The notes beneath the pieces were generated by a model that ran no database searches, was not told the DNA's origin, and worked only from the letters and a program-made list of their open reading frames with translations. Positions 10,071 to 19,296 of a stretch of 64,000 bases of DNA are shown piece after piece. The stretch comes from Cylindrospermum sp. NIES-4074. Its GTDB lineage: Bacteria > Cyanobacteriota > Cyanobacteriia > Cyanobacteriales > Nostocaceae. Every line of letters starts with the position of its first letter. The stretch's first letter is position 1. The DNA lies in NCBI GenBank assembly GCA_003994795.1, contig AP018269.1, positions 3,395,677 through 3,459,676 of the forward strand, given 5' to 3'. The translations under genes and the position numbers were made by a program.

Positions 10071-11054
10071 TCAAGGCTGTTTAAGGCAGATCCAGTCACT
10101 TTCTACTTGGGCGATCGCACCACCGGGAAATGGATCAGTTTGCGATCGGTTTGGGGCTGTAATTAAAGCCGTTAATTTCTCGATATGCTCAAAGCTGGGG
10201 GCATCAGGCAGTATTTGTTGTAATACCTGCCGCATAACACGCCGTTGCAGTGCCAGTGGGGCGGGTTTTAATACCCGCCGATTTAATCGTAAGGGAAGAG
10301 TCCCCCTGCTTGATTCCATCGCTTCTTCCCGCAACTTTTGCGCTGCTTGCTCTAAATATTCCACTTCCGCTTGCAGCAATTCGGCTGTCTGTGCTAAAGC
10401 TGATTCGACTTGGAGGTTGAAATTTTCTTGCAAATATGGTAATAGCTGTTGGCGGATGCGGTTACGGGCATATTTCCAATCTTGATTAGTGGAATCTTCC
10501 CAAATTGGCAGGTTAAACTCTTGACAAAATTGCCCTGTTTGTGAGCGGGTAATTTCTAAAAGTGGACGTACTAACATAATGTCCGCAGTTAGTGCGCGTT
10601 GCCAAGTTAAGGCTTGTAAACCATCAGCACCGGTACCGCGAATTAAATTGTAAAGGAGGGTTTCGGCGCGATCGCTTGCTGTGTGGCCTGTGACAACATA
10701 TTGATAATTATTTGTTTGTGCGATCGCGCTTAAAGCTTGATAGCGCCAATTACGTGCCGTAGCTTCACTATTTATACTAGTATTAGCTGTTTCTAAGTAA
10801 AAAGATATTTCCCAATTTTTAGCTAAGTTTTCTACATGGTTGGCGTTTGCTTGAGAATCAGAACGCCAACGATGATCACAGTGAGCAATACCTAAGCGCC
10901 ATCCCCATTTTGGTTGTAAGTCTAACAGTAGTTTTATTAAACACAGAGAGTCTTGTCCACCGGAAACAGCGACTAGTAGATTTTGATTACGTTCAAATAA
11001 ATTGCGCGATCGAATTGTCCGATGTATTTTTGCGTGTAGGGGAGTCCATACCAT
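10071..11054 (-). CDS. tilS: tRNA(Ile)-lysidine synthetase
   Basis: A 327-residue enzyme that converts C34 of the CAU anticodon of tRNA-Ile2 to lysidine, using ATP and lysine, so the tRNA reads AUA. The PP-loop SGGQDS near residue 31 is diagnostic. Other conserved parts are RLGIAHCDHRWR, YQYVVTGHTASDRAETLLYN, LIRGTGADGL and the later WEDSTNQDWKYARNRIR. The length fits cyanobacterial TilS, which lacks the long C-terminal extension of E. coli. Essential housekeeping gene. Confidence 0.95.
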   Translation of the reverse strand: MVWTPLHAKIHRTIRSRNLFERNQNLLVAVSGGQDSLCLIKLLLDLQPKWGWRLGIAHCDHRWRSDSQANANHVENLAKNWEISFYLETANTSINSEATARNWRYQALSAIAQTNNYQYVVTGHTASDRAETLLYNLIRGTGADGLQALTWQRALTADIMLVRPLLEITRSQTGQFCQEFNLPIWEDSTNQDWKYARNRIRQQLLPYLQENFNLQVESALAQTAELLQAEVEYLEQAAQKLREEAMESSRGTLPLRLNRRVLKPAPLALQRRVMRQVLQQILPDAPSFEHIEKLTALITAPNRSQTDPFPGGAIAQVESDWICLKQP

Positions 11055-11217
11055 TTTGGATTTTTATCTGTCGGTTTTTATACGGCTGTTGTTGCGGTGA
11101 ATTATGCTATTCGCAGGAGGTATTTAAAGGTGTCTGTGTTTGCCTCGAAGAATACAGAAGCGGCTGACTGCGCTTTTGGTGATGCCGGGGGTGGGGGAAT
11201 AGGATATTTAAGAATTA

Positions 11218-11255
11218 ACAAACCGCGAAGGCGCGAAGGGCACGAAGGAAGAGTA
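11218..11255 (+). repeat. Interspersed CGCAAAG-type repeat (diverged copy)
   Basis: The sequence begins aaaccgcgaaggcgcgaag and continues with further seven-base CGCGAAG-like units. It belongs to the same family as the copies at 14711-14747 and 15151-15188 and the one inside putA at 27861-27900. The rest of the 11055-11320 gap shows no gene I can support. Confidence 0.6.
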
Positions 11256-11320
11256 AGAGAGAATAAGAAGGTTTTTGAATAGGGTTAATTTGTATTTTTC
11301 TAAAGTTACATATCAAATCA

Positions 11321-12298
11321 TTAATGAGATGTTTTGAGAGTCCACCTAGCTAATTCTTCATTTTTTAAAATAGCCGCAGGAATAAGCTTCGCACTAATTG
11401 ATACTGGAACTTCAAAATCTGAAGGTCGAAAATGAGCTTTTATTTGTACATCTTTGGTAAATATTCCCTCGATAGTTGGAATTGTTTCTGATAAAGAAAG
11501 TAGGACTCTTCCAGATGCGTCAATGAATATTTGGCTTTCTGTTACTGTTATATTCTTATTTGTAGAATCACCAGATGTAAGAGATATCTTGGTTAAAGGT
11601 GTGCAAGGGAGACATTCTACAATTTCTAACGAAGTAGAACAACGATGAAATGGTATAATTAGCTTGTTTCCGTTTTTGGGTTCTACATATATCTCTAATC
11701 TAAGAATCCATAGTCTGTTTACTCCTTTTTCATCTCCTTGCCAGGTAACATTAATAGGTTGAGGCGCACCTGATGGCATGTCCCGATAAACTACGAGTGT
11801 TCCACTAAGCACTTCAAACGAGGGCACTTTCTGGATGGGAGAAAGCAATCTAATTAAATCAGATCGTTTTGCGGATCTAGTTCGTCTACCCTCTCGCCAA
11901 GGAACTTCATGTGTAATTTGACCCCCATCAGGATTTTTAACAACGTAAGGAGCGTGGTCGGTCTCAAATAAAAGTGCAACAATAGTTTTATCTCTTACCA
12001 CAACATTCAAATCAATTAACTGTGGTGCTAAACCGTCAAACTGTGATTCCACCTGGGGATACCAGTTTGCCAGTTCCATGTTTCCTGCGCCCATAACACC
12101 TTTTTTTTCATCTACTCCTATTAGCCATAAAATCGATTCACCTCGTGCTGCATTAGCGTGTCCTGCTATCAAACGAGCAGCTTTTTTAGCGTCTATCCAT
12201 TCAGATTTTAGTTCAACCCTAGAATCCTCGTTGGGTTGACCTGCTTCAACTTGATCAATTATTTTCAGTACCCAGTTTTCAAGTTCATATAGTTTCAT
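11321..12298 (-). CDS. AlbA_2 (Schlafen-like) domain protein
   Basis: A 325-residue protein. Residues 1-150 resemble the AlbA_2 putative nucleic-acid-binding domain: ESRVELKSEWI-like text (DSRVELKSEWIDAKKAARLI), then AGHANAARGESILWLIGVDE, and ITHEVPWREGRRTRSAKR. The C-terminal half is beta-rich with no family I recognise. AlbA_2 proteins occur in transcription regulators and in some phage-defence loci; no partner gene is adjacent, so the role is open. It has its own promoter region and is not obviously in an operon. Confidence 0.7.
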   Translation of the reverse strand: MKLYELENWVLKIIDQVEAGQPNEDSRVELKSEWIDAKKAARLIAGHANAARGESILWLIGVDEKKGVMGAGNMELANWYPQVESQFDGLAPQLIDLNVVVRDKTIVALLFETDHAPYVVKNPDGGQITHEVPWREGRRTRSAKRSDLIRLLSPIQKVPSFEVLSGTLVVYRDMPSGAPQPINVTWQGDEKGVNRLWILRLEIYVEPKNGNKLIIPFHRCSTSLEIVECLPCTPLTKISLTSGDSTNKNITVTESQIFIDASGRVLLSLSETIPTIEGIFTKDVQIKAHFRPSDFEVPVSISAKLIPAAILKNEELARWTLKTSH

Positions 12299-12333
12299 GG
12301 AGATATTTCTCGTTTAACTTTCTAGCTTTAATT

Positions 12334-12382
12334 AACGAACAACGTGCCTTCCCTGCGGGACGCTACGCGAACGTGGTTCGTT
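12334..12382. repeat. Imperfect stem-loop repeat with HIP-like core
   Basis: Arms aacgaacaacgt (12334-12345) and acgtggttcgtt (12371-12382) pair with one mismatch. Between them is cctgcgggacgctacgcg, a palindromic core I recall as common in Nostoc intergenic DNA. It lies between the AlbA_2 and sugar kinase genes. Confidence 0.55.
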
Positions 12383-12411
12383 TCCTCTTACGTTCCTCAA
12401 CATCATAACTA

Positions 12412-13344
12412 TCATAAACTCTGTAACGCCAATAAACCCGCACCCATTGCAGGTTCATGTCGAGGATAAATAACTCTTACAAAAGAAAAATACCTCACAA
12501 TCGATGTTGCAAATCTCTCTTGCATTTTGCATCTACCCCGCCAAACACTACCCGTTGTGACTACTTCTAAAATAGACTCAGAATTAAAAATTGCCTCAAT
12601 AACTGTAGATGTTGCTTTTACTAACTCATTCACAGCATTATCAATTATCTGATTCGCTATTTCATCACCTGACGCTGCTGCAAAATCTACAATTGGCGCT
12701 AAAGCTGCTATTTCTTTAACTCCCCATCCTCGTCGATAGATTACTTCTATTAAATCTTCTATATTCGTCAAACTAAGATGCTGTTTAAAATCTTCAACTA
12801 AACTTGTTGATATTTCACGTCCATCATAAGCTTTTAATGCTGCTTGCATCCCAGCAACAGCAATTTTATAAGCGCTACCTTCATCACCTAAAATATAACC
12901 CCATCCACCAACTCGCTTGGTTTTTCCTTGATGATTTCGCCCGAAAATTATGGAACCAGTACCCGCTGCAACTACAATTCCTACATCATGACTAATTCCA
13001 CCAAGTAAAGCAATTAAAGCATCATTGCAAATGATAAAATTTGCTGGTTGTAATTCCCTAACAATAGGCAATTCTTGAATTAATTTTTTTATAATTTCAA
13101 TATCTGCTGCACGTCCTGCACCTGCTAAACCTAGACAAATAGCTGAAATTTTTACATTGTTGGTAATTTCTATAGCTTCTTGAATTGCCGATTTAATTGA
13201 TTTTAAGGTTGCTGCAATACCTATACTTTGGTAATTAGATGGGCCTGCTTCCCCTCGACCTAAAACTTGACGGTTATCATCCATGAGGACGCACACAGTT
13301 TTGCTACCGCCGCCATCAATTCCTAAAACGTAATTCATAGTCAA
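12412..13344 (-). CDS. BadF/BadG-type ATPase, probable N-acetylglucosamine kinase
   Basis: A 310-residue ASKHA-fold kinase. The phosphate-1 motif is GIDGGGSKTVCVL near the N-terminus; FIICNDALIALLGG and GTGSIIFGRN follow, then RVGGWGYILGDEGSAYKIA, the typical signature of GlcNAc/glucosamine kinases of this family. The C-terminus VYPRHEPAMGAGLLAL-type motif (VIYPRHEPAMGAGLLALQ) is also typical. It should phosphorylate an amino sugar with ATP in the cytoplasm. The next gene upstream on the same strand is an AmpG-like permease, which suggests recycling of peptidoglycan-derived GlcNAc. Substrate is inferred. Confidence 0.85.
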   Translation of the reverse strand: MTMNYVLGIDGGGSKTVCVLMDDNRQVLGRGEAGPSNYQSIGIAATLKSIKSAIQEAIEITNNVKISAICLGLAGAGRAADIEIIKKLIQELPIVRELQPANFIICNDALIALLGGISHDVGIVVAAGTGSIIFGRNHQGKTKRVGGWGYILGDEGSAYKIAVAGMQAALKAYDGREISTSLVEDFKQHLSLTNIEDLIEVIYRRGWGVKEIAALAPIVDFAAASGDEIANQIIDNAVNELVKATSTVIEAIFNSESILEVVTTGSVWRGRCKMQERFATSIVRYFSFVRVIYPRHEPAMGAGLLALQSL

Positions 13345-13447
13345 AATTTTAATTTAGATGAGGCGGAGCCTCACGGATAGCATTCCCAGCCAGAGGCTAG
13401 GAACGAGCAATTTAAGTTTTCTCTCTGTTTGGGTAGAGGTGCTTCAA

Positions 13448-14707
13448 TTAAAGAGATTTGTCATCTTTTAATGGAATAAAAAACAGAGTTATCATTCCCG
13501 GAATGGTGAGTAAACAAACTAAAATAAAAAATAATGGATATCCCACTGCTTTTTGAATTGTGCCGCTAATTGCTCCGGGTAACATCAAACCTAAAGCCAT
13601 TAATCCAGTAGATATGGCATAATGTGAAGTTTTGTATTTACCTTGGGCAGTATACATTAAATAAACACTAAAAGCGGTAAAGCCTAAACCATAGCCAAAT
13701 TGCTCTAAAGAAACCAGGGGATAAATTAATGTTAGCGATGGTTTAGCGTAAGCTATATATACATAAAATATGTCGGGCAAATTCAAGGCTAAAGCCATTG
13801 GAAACAAGCATTTCTTTAACCCATACTTGGCAATTAAAGCTCCTCCTAAAATACCGCCGATAATTAGAGAAAATACACCAAAGGTTCCATATACCCAGCC
13901 AAATTCCTCTGTTGATAGCCCTAAGCCTCCATTTTCTATCTTTTCTACTAAAAATAAAGATGCTATTTTGAGCAGCATGGCTTCACCTAATCTATAAAGT
14001 AAGATAAAGGCTAAAATTGCGCCTATCTTCTCTTGCTGAAAATATGTGCTAATGACTTCCCAAAAAGGTATCTTTTTTACTTCTGGTTGACGTGGTATAT
14101 CTGATTCTGGTAATGGTAAAATAAAGTGATGGAAAATAAAAAGTATTGCAAATAGGACAGCGGAGAAACCTATAGATATAGTCCAACTTAAAGGTATGTT
14201 ATTAAGGCTTTTTTCTAAGCGACCTGCTAACACTACTAAAAACCCGCTACCGAATAACACAGCTAGTCGATAAAATAGTGAGCGAATACCCACAAAAAAG
14301 GCTTGCTGTGCTGGATTTAATGCCAGCATATAAAAGCCATCTGTGGCTATGTCATAAGTGGCTGAAATAAATGCCCCAACTGTTAAGGCTGCTAAGGATA
14401 AGAAAAAGAAGTTTGGTAGTTGTAAAGATAAGGCGACTAAACTTAAGCAGCAAAACATGGCAAATTGAGTTATGAGTATCCATGTTCTTTTGGTTGAGTA
14501 AATATCGACAAGTGGCCCCCAAAACATTTTGATGACCCACGGGAGATAGAGAAAGCTTGTCCAAGCGGTTATTTGCTCGTTATCTATGCCAAGTTTTTTG
14601 TAAAAAATTACGGAAACGGTGCTGATGATGACGTTAGGGACGCCTTCGGCAAAGTATAGGGTGGGGATGTAAGTCCAGGGGGAATGGGTGGGGGTTTGAG
14701 GTTTCAT
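13448..14707 (-). CDS. AmpG-like MFS permease
   Basis: About 419 residues with roughly 12 hydrophobic segments. The N-terminal WTYIPTLYFAEGVPN, WTSFLYLPWVIKMFWGPLVD and the later SATYDIATDGFYMLAL resemble AmpG muropeptide permeases of the major facilitator superfamily. I choose ATG at 14707 (MKPQTPTHS). An earlier possible start at 14740 adds a peptide encoded by an interspersed repeat and is unlikely. The neighbour is a BadF-type sugar kinase on the same strand, 103 bp downstream; together they suggest import and phosphorylation of cell-wall sugars. The substrate is inferred. Confidence 0.82.
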   Translation of the reverse strand: MKPQTPTHSPWTYIPTLYFAEGVPNVIISTVSVIFYKKLGIDNEQITAWTSFLYLPWVIKMFWGPLVDIYSTKRTWILITQFAMFCCLSLVALSLQLPNFFFLSLAALTVGAFISATYDIATDGFYMLALNPAQQAFFVGIRSLFYRLAVLFGSGFLVVLAGRLEKSLNNIPLSWTISIGFSAVLFAILFIFHHFILPLPESDIPRQPEVKKIPFWEVISTYFQQEKIGAILAFILLYRLGEAMLLKIASLFLVEKIENGGLGLSTEEFGWVYGTFGVFSLIIGGILGGALIAKYGLKKCLFPMALALNLPDIFYVYIAYAKPSLTLIYPLVSLEQFGYGLGFTAFSVYLMYTAQGKYKTSHYAISTGLMALGLMLPGAISGTIQKAVGYPLFFILVCLLTIPGMITLFFIPLKDDKSL

Positions 14708-14710
14708 GAT

Positions 14711-15188
14711 AACGAACCGCAAAGGACGCAAAGGGCGCAAAGGAAAGAAGGAAAGATTAAGAAGAGAGGATAATGCGTTTGATACCGTCTTTGAGGAGGG
14801 GGACGTTAAAGTTTATGAGGAGGGCTAGGGGGTAGTTGGTCATTTTCAGGTAAGAAAGGACTTGCGCTTCGTGGATGGGGGTTAAATTTTGAACGGCTTT
14901 CAATTCAATAATTAGAGAGTCTCCAACTAAGAAATCTAATTTACCCTCTCCTACTGGACGACCTTTGTAATGTACTTTGACCGGATGCTCAAACTTATGA
15001 GGTATGTCGCGTATGAGTAATTCTTCTCTCAGCGCCCTATGATATACCTCTTCTAAAAACCCAGACCCTAATACCCTATGTACTTCAATCGCCGCCCCAA
15101 TAACTCCATAAGCTAGATTCTCTACCTGCTCACTTGGCTGCCTCATCTTACCTTTCTTCTCTTTCTTTGCGTACTTTGCGGTTCGTTT
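14711..15188. mobile_element. GxxExxY gene bracketed by inverted interspersed repeats
   Basis: The left copy at 14711-14747 starts aacgaaccgcaaaggacgc; the right copy at 15151-15188 is the inverse, ending gcgtactttgcggttcgtt. The single gene between them (14757-15146) fills the space, leaving less than 12 bp on each side. No transposase is present and no clear target duplication is visible. It may be a non-autonomous cassette, or the repeats may have inserted separately. The left copy also abuts the AmpG-like gene's start. Confidence 0.5.
14757..15146 (-). CDS. GxxExxY family protein
   Basis: A 129-residue protein with the family-defining motif in VLGSGFLEEVYHRALREEL, and later GKLDFLVGDSLIIELKAVQ and HEAQVLSYLKMTNYPLALLI. 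The D-x-x-V plus ELK arrangement resembles the PD-(D/E)XK nuclease fold, which has been suggested for this family. Function is unknown. It is common in cyanobacteria and often scattered in many copies. It lies precisely between two inverted interspersed repeats. Confidence 0.9.
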   Translation of the reverse strand: MRQPSEQVENLAYGVIGAAIEVHRVLGSGFLEEVYHRALREELLIRDIPHKFEHPVKVHYKGRPVGEGKLDFLVGDSLIIELKAVQNLTPIHEAQVLSYLKMTNYPLALLINFNVPLLKDGIKRIILSS

Positions 15189-15243
15189 CTATTAAATTCT
15201 CTCACCCCTGCGGCTAATTTACTTTCCTCCTCTTTCCCAGCGT

Positions 15244-15278
15244 CTTGGCGGTATGCCGACCGCACCGGCGCGAACGTT
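15244..15278 (+). repeat. Palindromic interspersed repeat (second copy, inverted, near 26200)
   Basis: The stretch gcggtatgccgaccgcacc followed by cgcgaacgttt recurs in reverse orientation at 26201-26235. It lies 70 bp upstream of valS. Confidence 0.6.
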
Positions 15279-15345
15279 TCCATAAATCCCCCTCCAACCC
15301 TGTGGCAAAATTTAGTAGAGTCCTTCCAAACTTAGTTTTCCCAGC

Positions 15346-18300
15346 ATGACCGCAACTATTCCTAATCTCCCCAGTCTCTACGAAGCTTTCTCCACTGAAG
15401 CCAAATGGCAAAAATTCTGGGAAGACAACCAAGTTTACAAAGCTGACCCCAACCACAGTGGCGAACCCTACTGCGTTGTCATCCCCCCGCCTAATGTCAC
15501 CGGCAGTTTGCACATGGGTCACGCCTTTGAAAGTGCTTTGATTGATACCCTCGTGCGCTACCACCGGATGCAAGGGCGCAATACCCTATGGCTACCGGGA
15601 ACTGACCACGCTAGTATTGCTGTGCAAGCAATTCTGGAAAAGCAACTTAAGGCTGAGGGTAAAACTCGCTACGATTTGGGGCGGGAGAAGTTCCTAGAAC
15701 GCGCTTGGCAATGGAAGGCGGAGTCTGGGGGTACAATTGTTAATCAGCTACGGCGTTTGGGTGTTTCGGTTGACTGGACGCGGGAACGCTTTACCCTAGA
15801 TGAGGGTTTATCAAAGGCTGTTATTGAAGCATTTGTTAGCCTGTATCAAGAAGGTTTAATTTATCGTGGTGAGTATTTAGTTAACTGGTGTCCAGCTTCT
15901 CAGTCGGCGGTGTCTGATGTGGAGGTGGAAAATCAAGAGGTTAACGGGAATCTTTGGTATTTCCGCTATCCCCTCAGTGATGGTTCTGGTTATTTGGAGG
16001 TAGCGACGACTCGACCGGAAACAATGCTGGGTGATACGGCGGTGGCGGTTAATCCCAATGATGAAAGATATCGGCATCTAATTGGCAAAACTTTGACTCT
16101 GCCAATTATGCAACGGGAAATTCCGATTATTGGTGATGAGTTGGTTGACGCTGCTTTTGGTACGGGTTGCGTGAAGGTGACTCCTGCCCATGATCTTAAT
16201 GATTTTGAAATGGGTAAGCGTCACAATTTGCCGTTTATCAACATTATGAATAAAGACGGCACTCTCAACGACAATGCTGGGGAGTTTCAAGGGCAAGACC
16301 GCTTTGTGGCTAGAAAGAATGTGGTTTCTCGCCTTGAGGCAGATGGCGTTTTGGTGAAGGTGGAAGATTATAAGCATACGGTGCCATTTAGCGATCGCGG
16401 CAAAGTCCCTGTTGAACCCCTCCTCTCGACTCAGTGGTTTGTCAAAATTCGCCCCCTAGCTGACAAATCCCTAGAACTCCTTGACCAGCAAAATTCGCCG
16501 GAGTTTGTCCCCCAACGCTGGACAAAGGTCTATCGTGATTGGTTGGTGAATCTCAAAGATTGGTGTATCTCTCGGCAATTATGGTGGGGCCATCAAATCC
16601 CCGCTTGGTATGCTGTTAGTGAAACTGGCGGACAAATTACCGACTCGACGCCGTTTATCGTCGCGCAAAATCAAGGGGAAGCTGAGGAAAAAGCCAAATC
16701 ACAATTTGGGGAAGATGTCAAATTAGAACAAGACCCAGATGTGCTAGATACTTGGTTTTCTTCTGGACTGTGGCCATTCTCAACTTTGGGCTGGCCGGAA
16801 CAAACTCAGGATTTAGCGACTTATTACCCCACCACTACCCTAGTTACGGGTTTTGATATCATCTTTTTCTGGGTTGCCAGAATGACGATGATGGGGACGC
16901 ATTTTACGGGACAAATGCCGTTTAAAACCGTTTATATTCACGGTTTGGTGCGGGATGAGAATAATAAGAAAATGTCCAAATCAGCTAATAATGGCATTGA
17001 CCCACTGTTGCTGATTGCTAAATATGGCACTGATGCTTTACGTTACACCTTAATTAAGGAAGTGGCGGGGGCTGGGCAAGATATCCGCTTAGAGTACGAT
17101 CGCAAAAAGGATGAATCTTCATCGGTGGAAGCGTCTCGCAATTTTGCCAATAAGTTGTGGAATGCCGCCCGATTTGTGATGATGAATCTGGATGGACAGA
17201 CACCCCAACAATTAGGTCAACCCCAGCCGACAGAACTCAGTGATAAGTGGATTCTTTCCCGCTATCATCAAGTTGTTAAACAAACTATCAATTACATTGA
17301 CAACTACGGTTTAGGGGAAGCAGCAAAGGGACTGTATGAATTTATTTGGGGTGACTTTTGTGATTGGTATATTGAACTAGTTAAATCCAGGTTGCAACCG
17401 AGTGCAGATCCCGCATCCCGCAAGGCAGTACAACAGACTCTTGCATATGTGCTGGAAGGGATTTTGAAACTACTTCATCCCTTTATGCCCCATATTACTG
17501 AGGAAATTTGGCAAACTCTCACCCAACAACCAGCAGAAAAACCACAAGTTATAGCTTTACAAACCTATCCACAGGTAGATATTAATCTGATTGATACCCA
17601 ACTTGAAGAACAGTTTGATCTGTTAATTAACACTATCCGCACAATTCGGAATTTGCGTGCTGAAGCAGATATTAAACCAGGGGCAAAAGTCACAGTTAAT
17701 TTGCAAACTGCTAGTGAAAGTGAACGGTATATCCTCACCGCTGGACGGTCTTATATACAGGATTTAGCCAAGGTTGAGAATTTAACTGTTACTAGTGAGC
17801 AAAATAACCAAACAGTTGCCGATAAAAAACCTCTCAAGGGTTTGAAGACAATAGGCTTAATTTTCGCGGCTGCTATCTCTTTCCGATTGGGTTTAGTGGT
17901 GATAGATACAGTTAATAACATTCCTGTTTTAGGGACTTTCTTAGAAACAGTTGGTCTTCTGTATTCAATGTGGTTTGTTGCCCGCAATTTAGTGACTGCT
18001 AAAGCTAGACAAAAGTTCTGGGCAAAGGTATTCCAGCCGACTACTGACAAACATCAGCCGCAGACAGAGTTACAACAGCCACAGGAATCAGAAAACTCTA
18101 TAGCTGGTGTTGTGGGTACAGTACAAGTGTTAATTCCCCTCAAAGGTGTGGTAGATATTGAAGCTTTACGTGCCAAGCTAGAGAAGAGTATCAGCAAAGC
18201 AGAAGCGGAAGCTAATTCATTGCGTGGTAGATTAAGCAACGCTAACTTTGTGGATAAAGCACCAGCAGATGTAGTGCAAGGTGCTAGGGAAGCCTTAGCA

Positions 18301-18354
18301 GAGGCCGAGAAACAAGCAGAAATTTTGCGCGATCGCCTACGTGGTTTAGTATAA
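15346..18354 (+). CDS. valS: Valyl-tRNA synthetase with CAAD membrane domain
   Basis: A 1002-residue class I synthetase that charges tRNA-Val. The HIGH-type motif is in [19 protein letters not shown] near residue 50; the KMSKS motif is in [14 protein letters not shown] near residue 540. The editing domain holds [15 protein letters not shown]. The C-terminal tail has the usual ValRS coiled coil ([20 protein letters not shown]). Between the anticodon-binding region and the coiled coil, about residues 828-895, is an insertion with two hydrophobic helices ([20 protein letters not shown] and [20 protein letters not shown]). This is the CAAD domain known from cyanobacterial synthetases, which anchors them to thylakoid membranes. 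The enzyme is therefore probably membrane-bound. Confidence 0.97.
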   Translation: MTATIPNLPSLYEAFSTEAKWQKFWEDNQVYKADPNHSGEPYCVVIPPPNVTGSLHMGHAFESALIDTLVRYHRMQGRNTLWLPGTDHASIAVQAILEKQLKAEGKTRYDLGREKFLERAWQWKAESGGTIVNQLRRLGVSVDWTRERFTLDEGLSKAVIEAFVSLYQEGLIYRGEYLVNWCPASQSAVSDVEVENQEVNGNLWYFRYPLSDGSGYLEVATTRPETMLGDTAVAVNPNDERYRHLIGKTLTLPIMQREIPIIGDELVDAAFGTGCVKVTPAHDLNDFEMGKRHNLPFINIMNKDGTLNDNAGEFQGQDRFVARKNVVSRLEADGVLVKVEDYKHTVPFSDRGKVPVEPLLSTQWFVKIRPLADKSLELLDQQNSPEFVPQRWTKVYRDWLVNLKDWCISRQLWWGHQIPAWYAVSETGGQITDSTPFIVAQNQGEAEEKAKSQFGEDVKLEQDPDVLDTWFSSGLWPFSTLGWPEQTQDLATYYPTTTLVTGFDIIFFWVARMTMMGTHFTGQMPFKTVYIHGLVRDENNKKMSKSANNGIDPLLLIAKYGTDALRYTLIKEVAGAGQDIRLEYDRKKDESSSVEASRNFANKLWNAARFVMMNLDGQTPQQLGQPQPTELSDKWILSRYHQVVKQTINYIDNYGLGEAAKGLYEFIWGDFCDWYIELVKSRLQPSADPASRKAVQQTLAYVLEGILKLLHPFMPHITEEIWQTLTQQPAEKPQVIALQTYPQVDINLIDTQLEEQFDLLINTIRTIRNLRAEADIKPGAKVTVNLQTASESERYILTAGRSYIQDLAKVENLTVTSEQNNQTVADKKPLKGLKTIGLIFAAAISFRLGLVVIDTVNNIPVLGTFLETVGLLYSMWFVARNLVTAKARQKFWAKVFQPTTDKHQPQTELQQPQESENSIAGVVGTVQVLIPLKGVVDIEALRAKLEKSISKAEAEANSLRGRLSNANFVDKAPADVVQGAREALAEAEKQAEILRDRLRGLV

Positions 18355-18358
18355 GTGC

Positions 18359-18397
18359 AATGGGTAATTGGAGAGTTATCAATTCCAATTACCCATT
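18359..18397. terminator. Perfect hairpin just after valS
   Basis: Arms aatgggtaattgga (18359-18372) and tccaattacccatt (18384-18397) are fully complementary, with an 11-nt loop, 4 bp after the valS stop. There is no T run directly after it, so it may be a weak terminator, an mRNA 3' end stabiliser, or one of the taattgg-type low-complexity repeats seen also near 29335 and 33500. Confidence 0.5.
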
Positions 18398-18493
18398 AAC
18401 TAGCCCCAAAGAGGTATATTTAAATCTAACTCTTTAACACTTTTTGTATTGTTTTTTTAATTTTTAATTTTTAATTTGGAGTGAAGGGACATC

Positions 18494-18931
18494 ATGCTAT
18501 ACCTAGCCCAGGTGCATAAAAATGAGTTTTTAGATCAGTATCAATTACGTTTGTTAGCACGTCAAGAAGATGAAAACATCTGGGTGGTAATTACAGAAGA
18601 AGCTTTTATTCTCCTGGGAAAGGGAAACGCCATGAGCGAGAAATTGTTGGTTTTAGTTGAGCTTTCCCCCGCAGGTGAAATTGAAAAACTGGAAGAAGCT
18701 ACAAACTGGGTACTTTATCTCATCCAAACTTACTTAGCAACTGGAATTACCCCAGAATTTTTGCAACAGGAAGCAGAGCGAGCGGAAGATTGGAGACAAT
18801 CACTAACCTTACAAAATCAAGATTTAGCACGTCGTTCCTTAGAATTAGAAGCTCGTCGAGAGCAAATTCAAGCTTTAGAAGAAAGTATGCAGCAGGATAA
18901 AAATGGTCATCAAGAACAGGGAGAGTGCTGA
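18494..18931 (+). CDS. Short HmpF N-terminal paralogue
   Basis: A 145-residue protein with the HmpF start (MLYLAQVHKNEF) and the same blocks: LLVLVELSPAGEIEKLEEA, DWRQSLTLQNQDLARRSLEL and EARREQIQALEESM. It matches about the first 140 residues of the 586-residue HmpF at 8277-10037 and then stops. The stop codon and the last two sense codons lie in a heptameric tandem repeat, so the long coiled coil may have been lost through repeat insertion. ATG at 18494 follows GGAGTGAAGGG. It could be a functional short form that pairs with HmpF through the coiled coil, or a remnant. Confidence 0.75.
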   Translation: MLYLAQVHKNEFLDQYQLRLLARQEDENIWVVITEEAFILLGKGNAMSEKLLVLVELSPAGEIEKLEEATNWVLYLIQTYLATGITPEFLQQEAERAEDWRQSLTLQNQDLARRSLELEARREQIQALEESMQQDKNGHQEQGEC

Positions 18932-19006
18932 GTGCTGAGTGCTGAGTGCTGAGTGCTGAGTAAGGAGTGCTAAGTAAGGAGTGAGGAGTGAGGAGTGAGG
19001 AGTAAA
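18924..19006 (+). repeat. Short tandem repeat, GTGCTGA heptamer
   Basis: Five near-perfect gtgctga units (18926-18961) degrade into aaggagtg and gaggagt units. This is the STRR type known from heterocystous cyanobacteria. Further copies are at 46470-46525 and, inverted, at 53405-53435. The 18932-19296 gap otherwise holds only repeats. Confidence 0.9.
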
Positions 19007-19084
19007 CCTTTTACAACAGCCAATTTTATGATAATTGAACCACAGATAAGCAAGAATGTGGCTGCTTAGAGCAGGGTACAGTGA

Positions 19085-19120
19085 TAAATTATCTGTGTTT
19101 ATCTGTGTTTATCTGTGGTT
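19085..19120 (-). repeat. Dispersed repeat with ACACAGATAA units
   Basis: The reverse complement reads aaccacagataaacacagat with one more unit. The same 30-36 bp occurs in the other orientation at 51174-51200, just upstream of the Ap4A phosphorylase-like gene. Confidence 0.7.
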
Positions 19121-19160
19121 CCAAATAATCAACCAGGATGTTTGCAAAAAGTCTAGTCAA

Positions 19161-19279
19161 TATAGCAACCTTCTCGGCGGTTAGGACTATGTTGATTGCT
19201 AAAAGCACTGAAGCAACTGGGTTTATACTCAGCACTCAGCACTCGGAACTCAGCACTCGGAACTCAGCACTTTGCTATA
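19161..19279. repeat. MITE-like element, copy 1 (TATAGCAA termini)
   Basis: Begins tatagcaaccttctcggcgg and ends cactttgctata; the outer 8 bp (tatagcaa/ttgctata) form a perfect terminal inverted repeat. The interior has a conserved segment of about 70 bp and a variable tract of cactcag/cggaactcag tandem units. Related copies lie at 53291-53446 and 60000-60187. No coding capacity is evident; a frame at 19138-19332 crosses the repeat and is not called. Confidence 0.7.
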
Positions 19280-19296
19280 CATTTCAATTAGCTTCT

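Noticed and set aside
14708-14740. Upstream start for the AmpG-like permease adding about 11 residues
   Set aside because: The added residues come from the CGCAAAG repeat; the ATG at 14707 fits the family.
18924-19006. CRISPR-like array at the heptamer repeats (also 46470 and 53355)
   Set aside because: Units are 7 bp and contiguous, without spacers; these are short tandem repeats.
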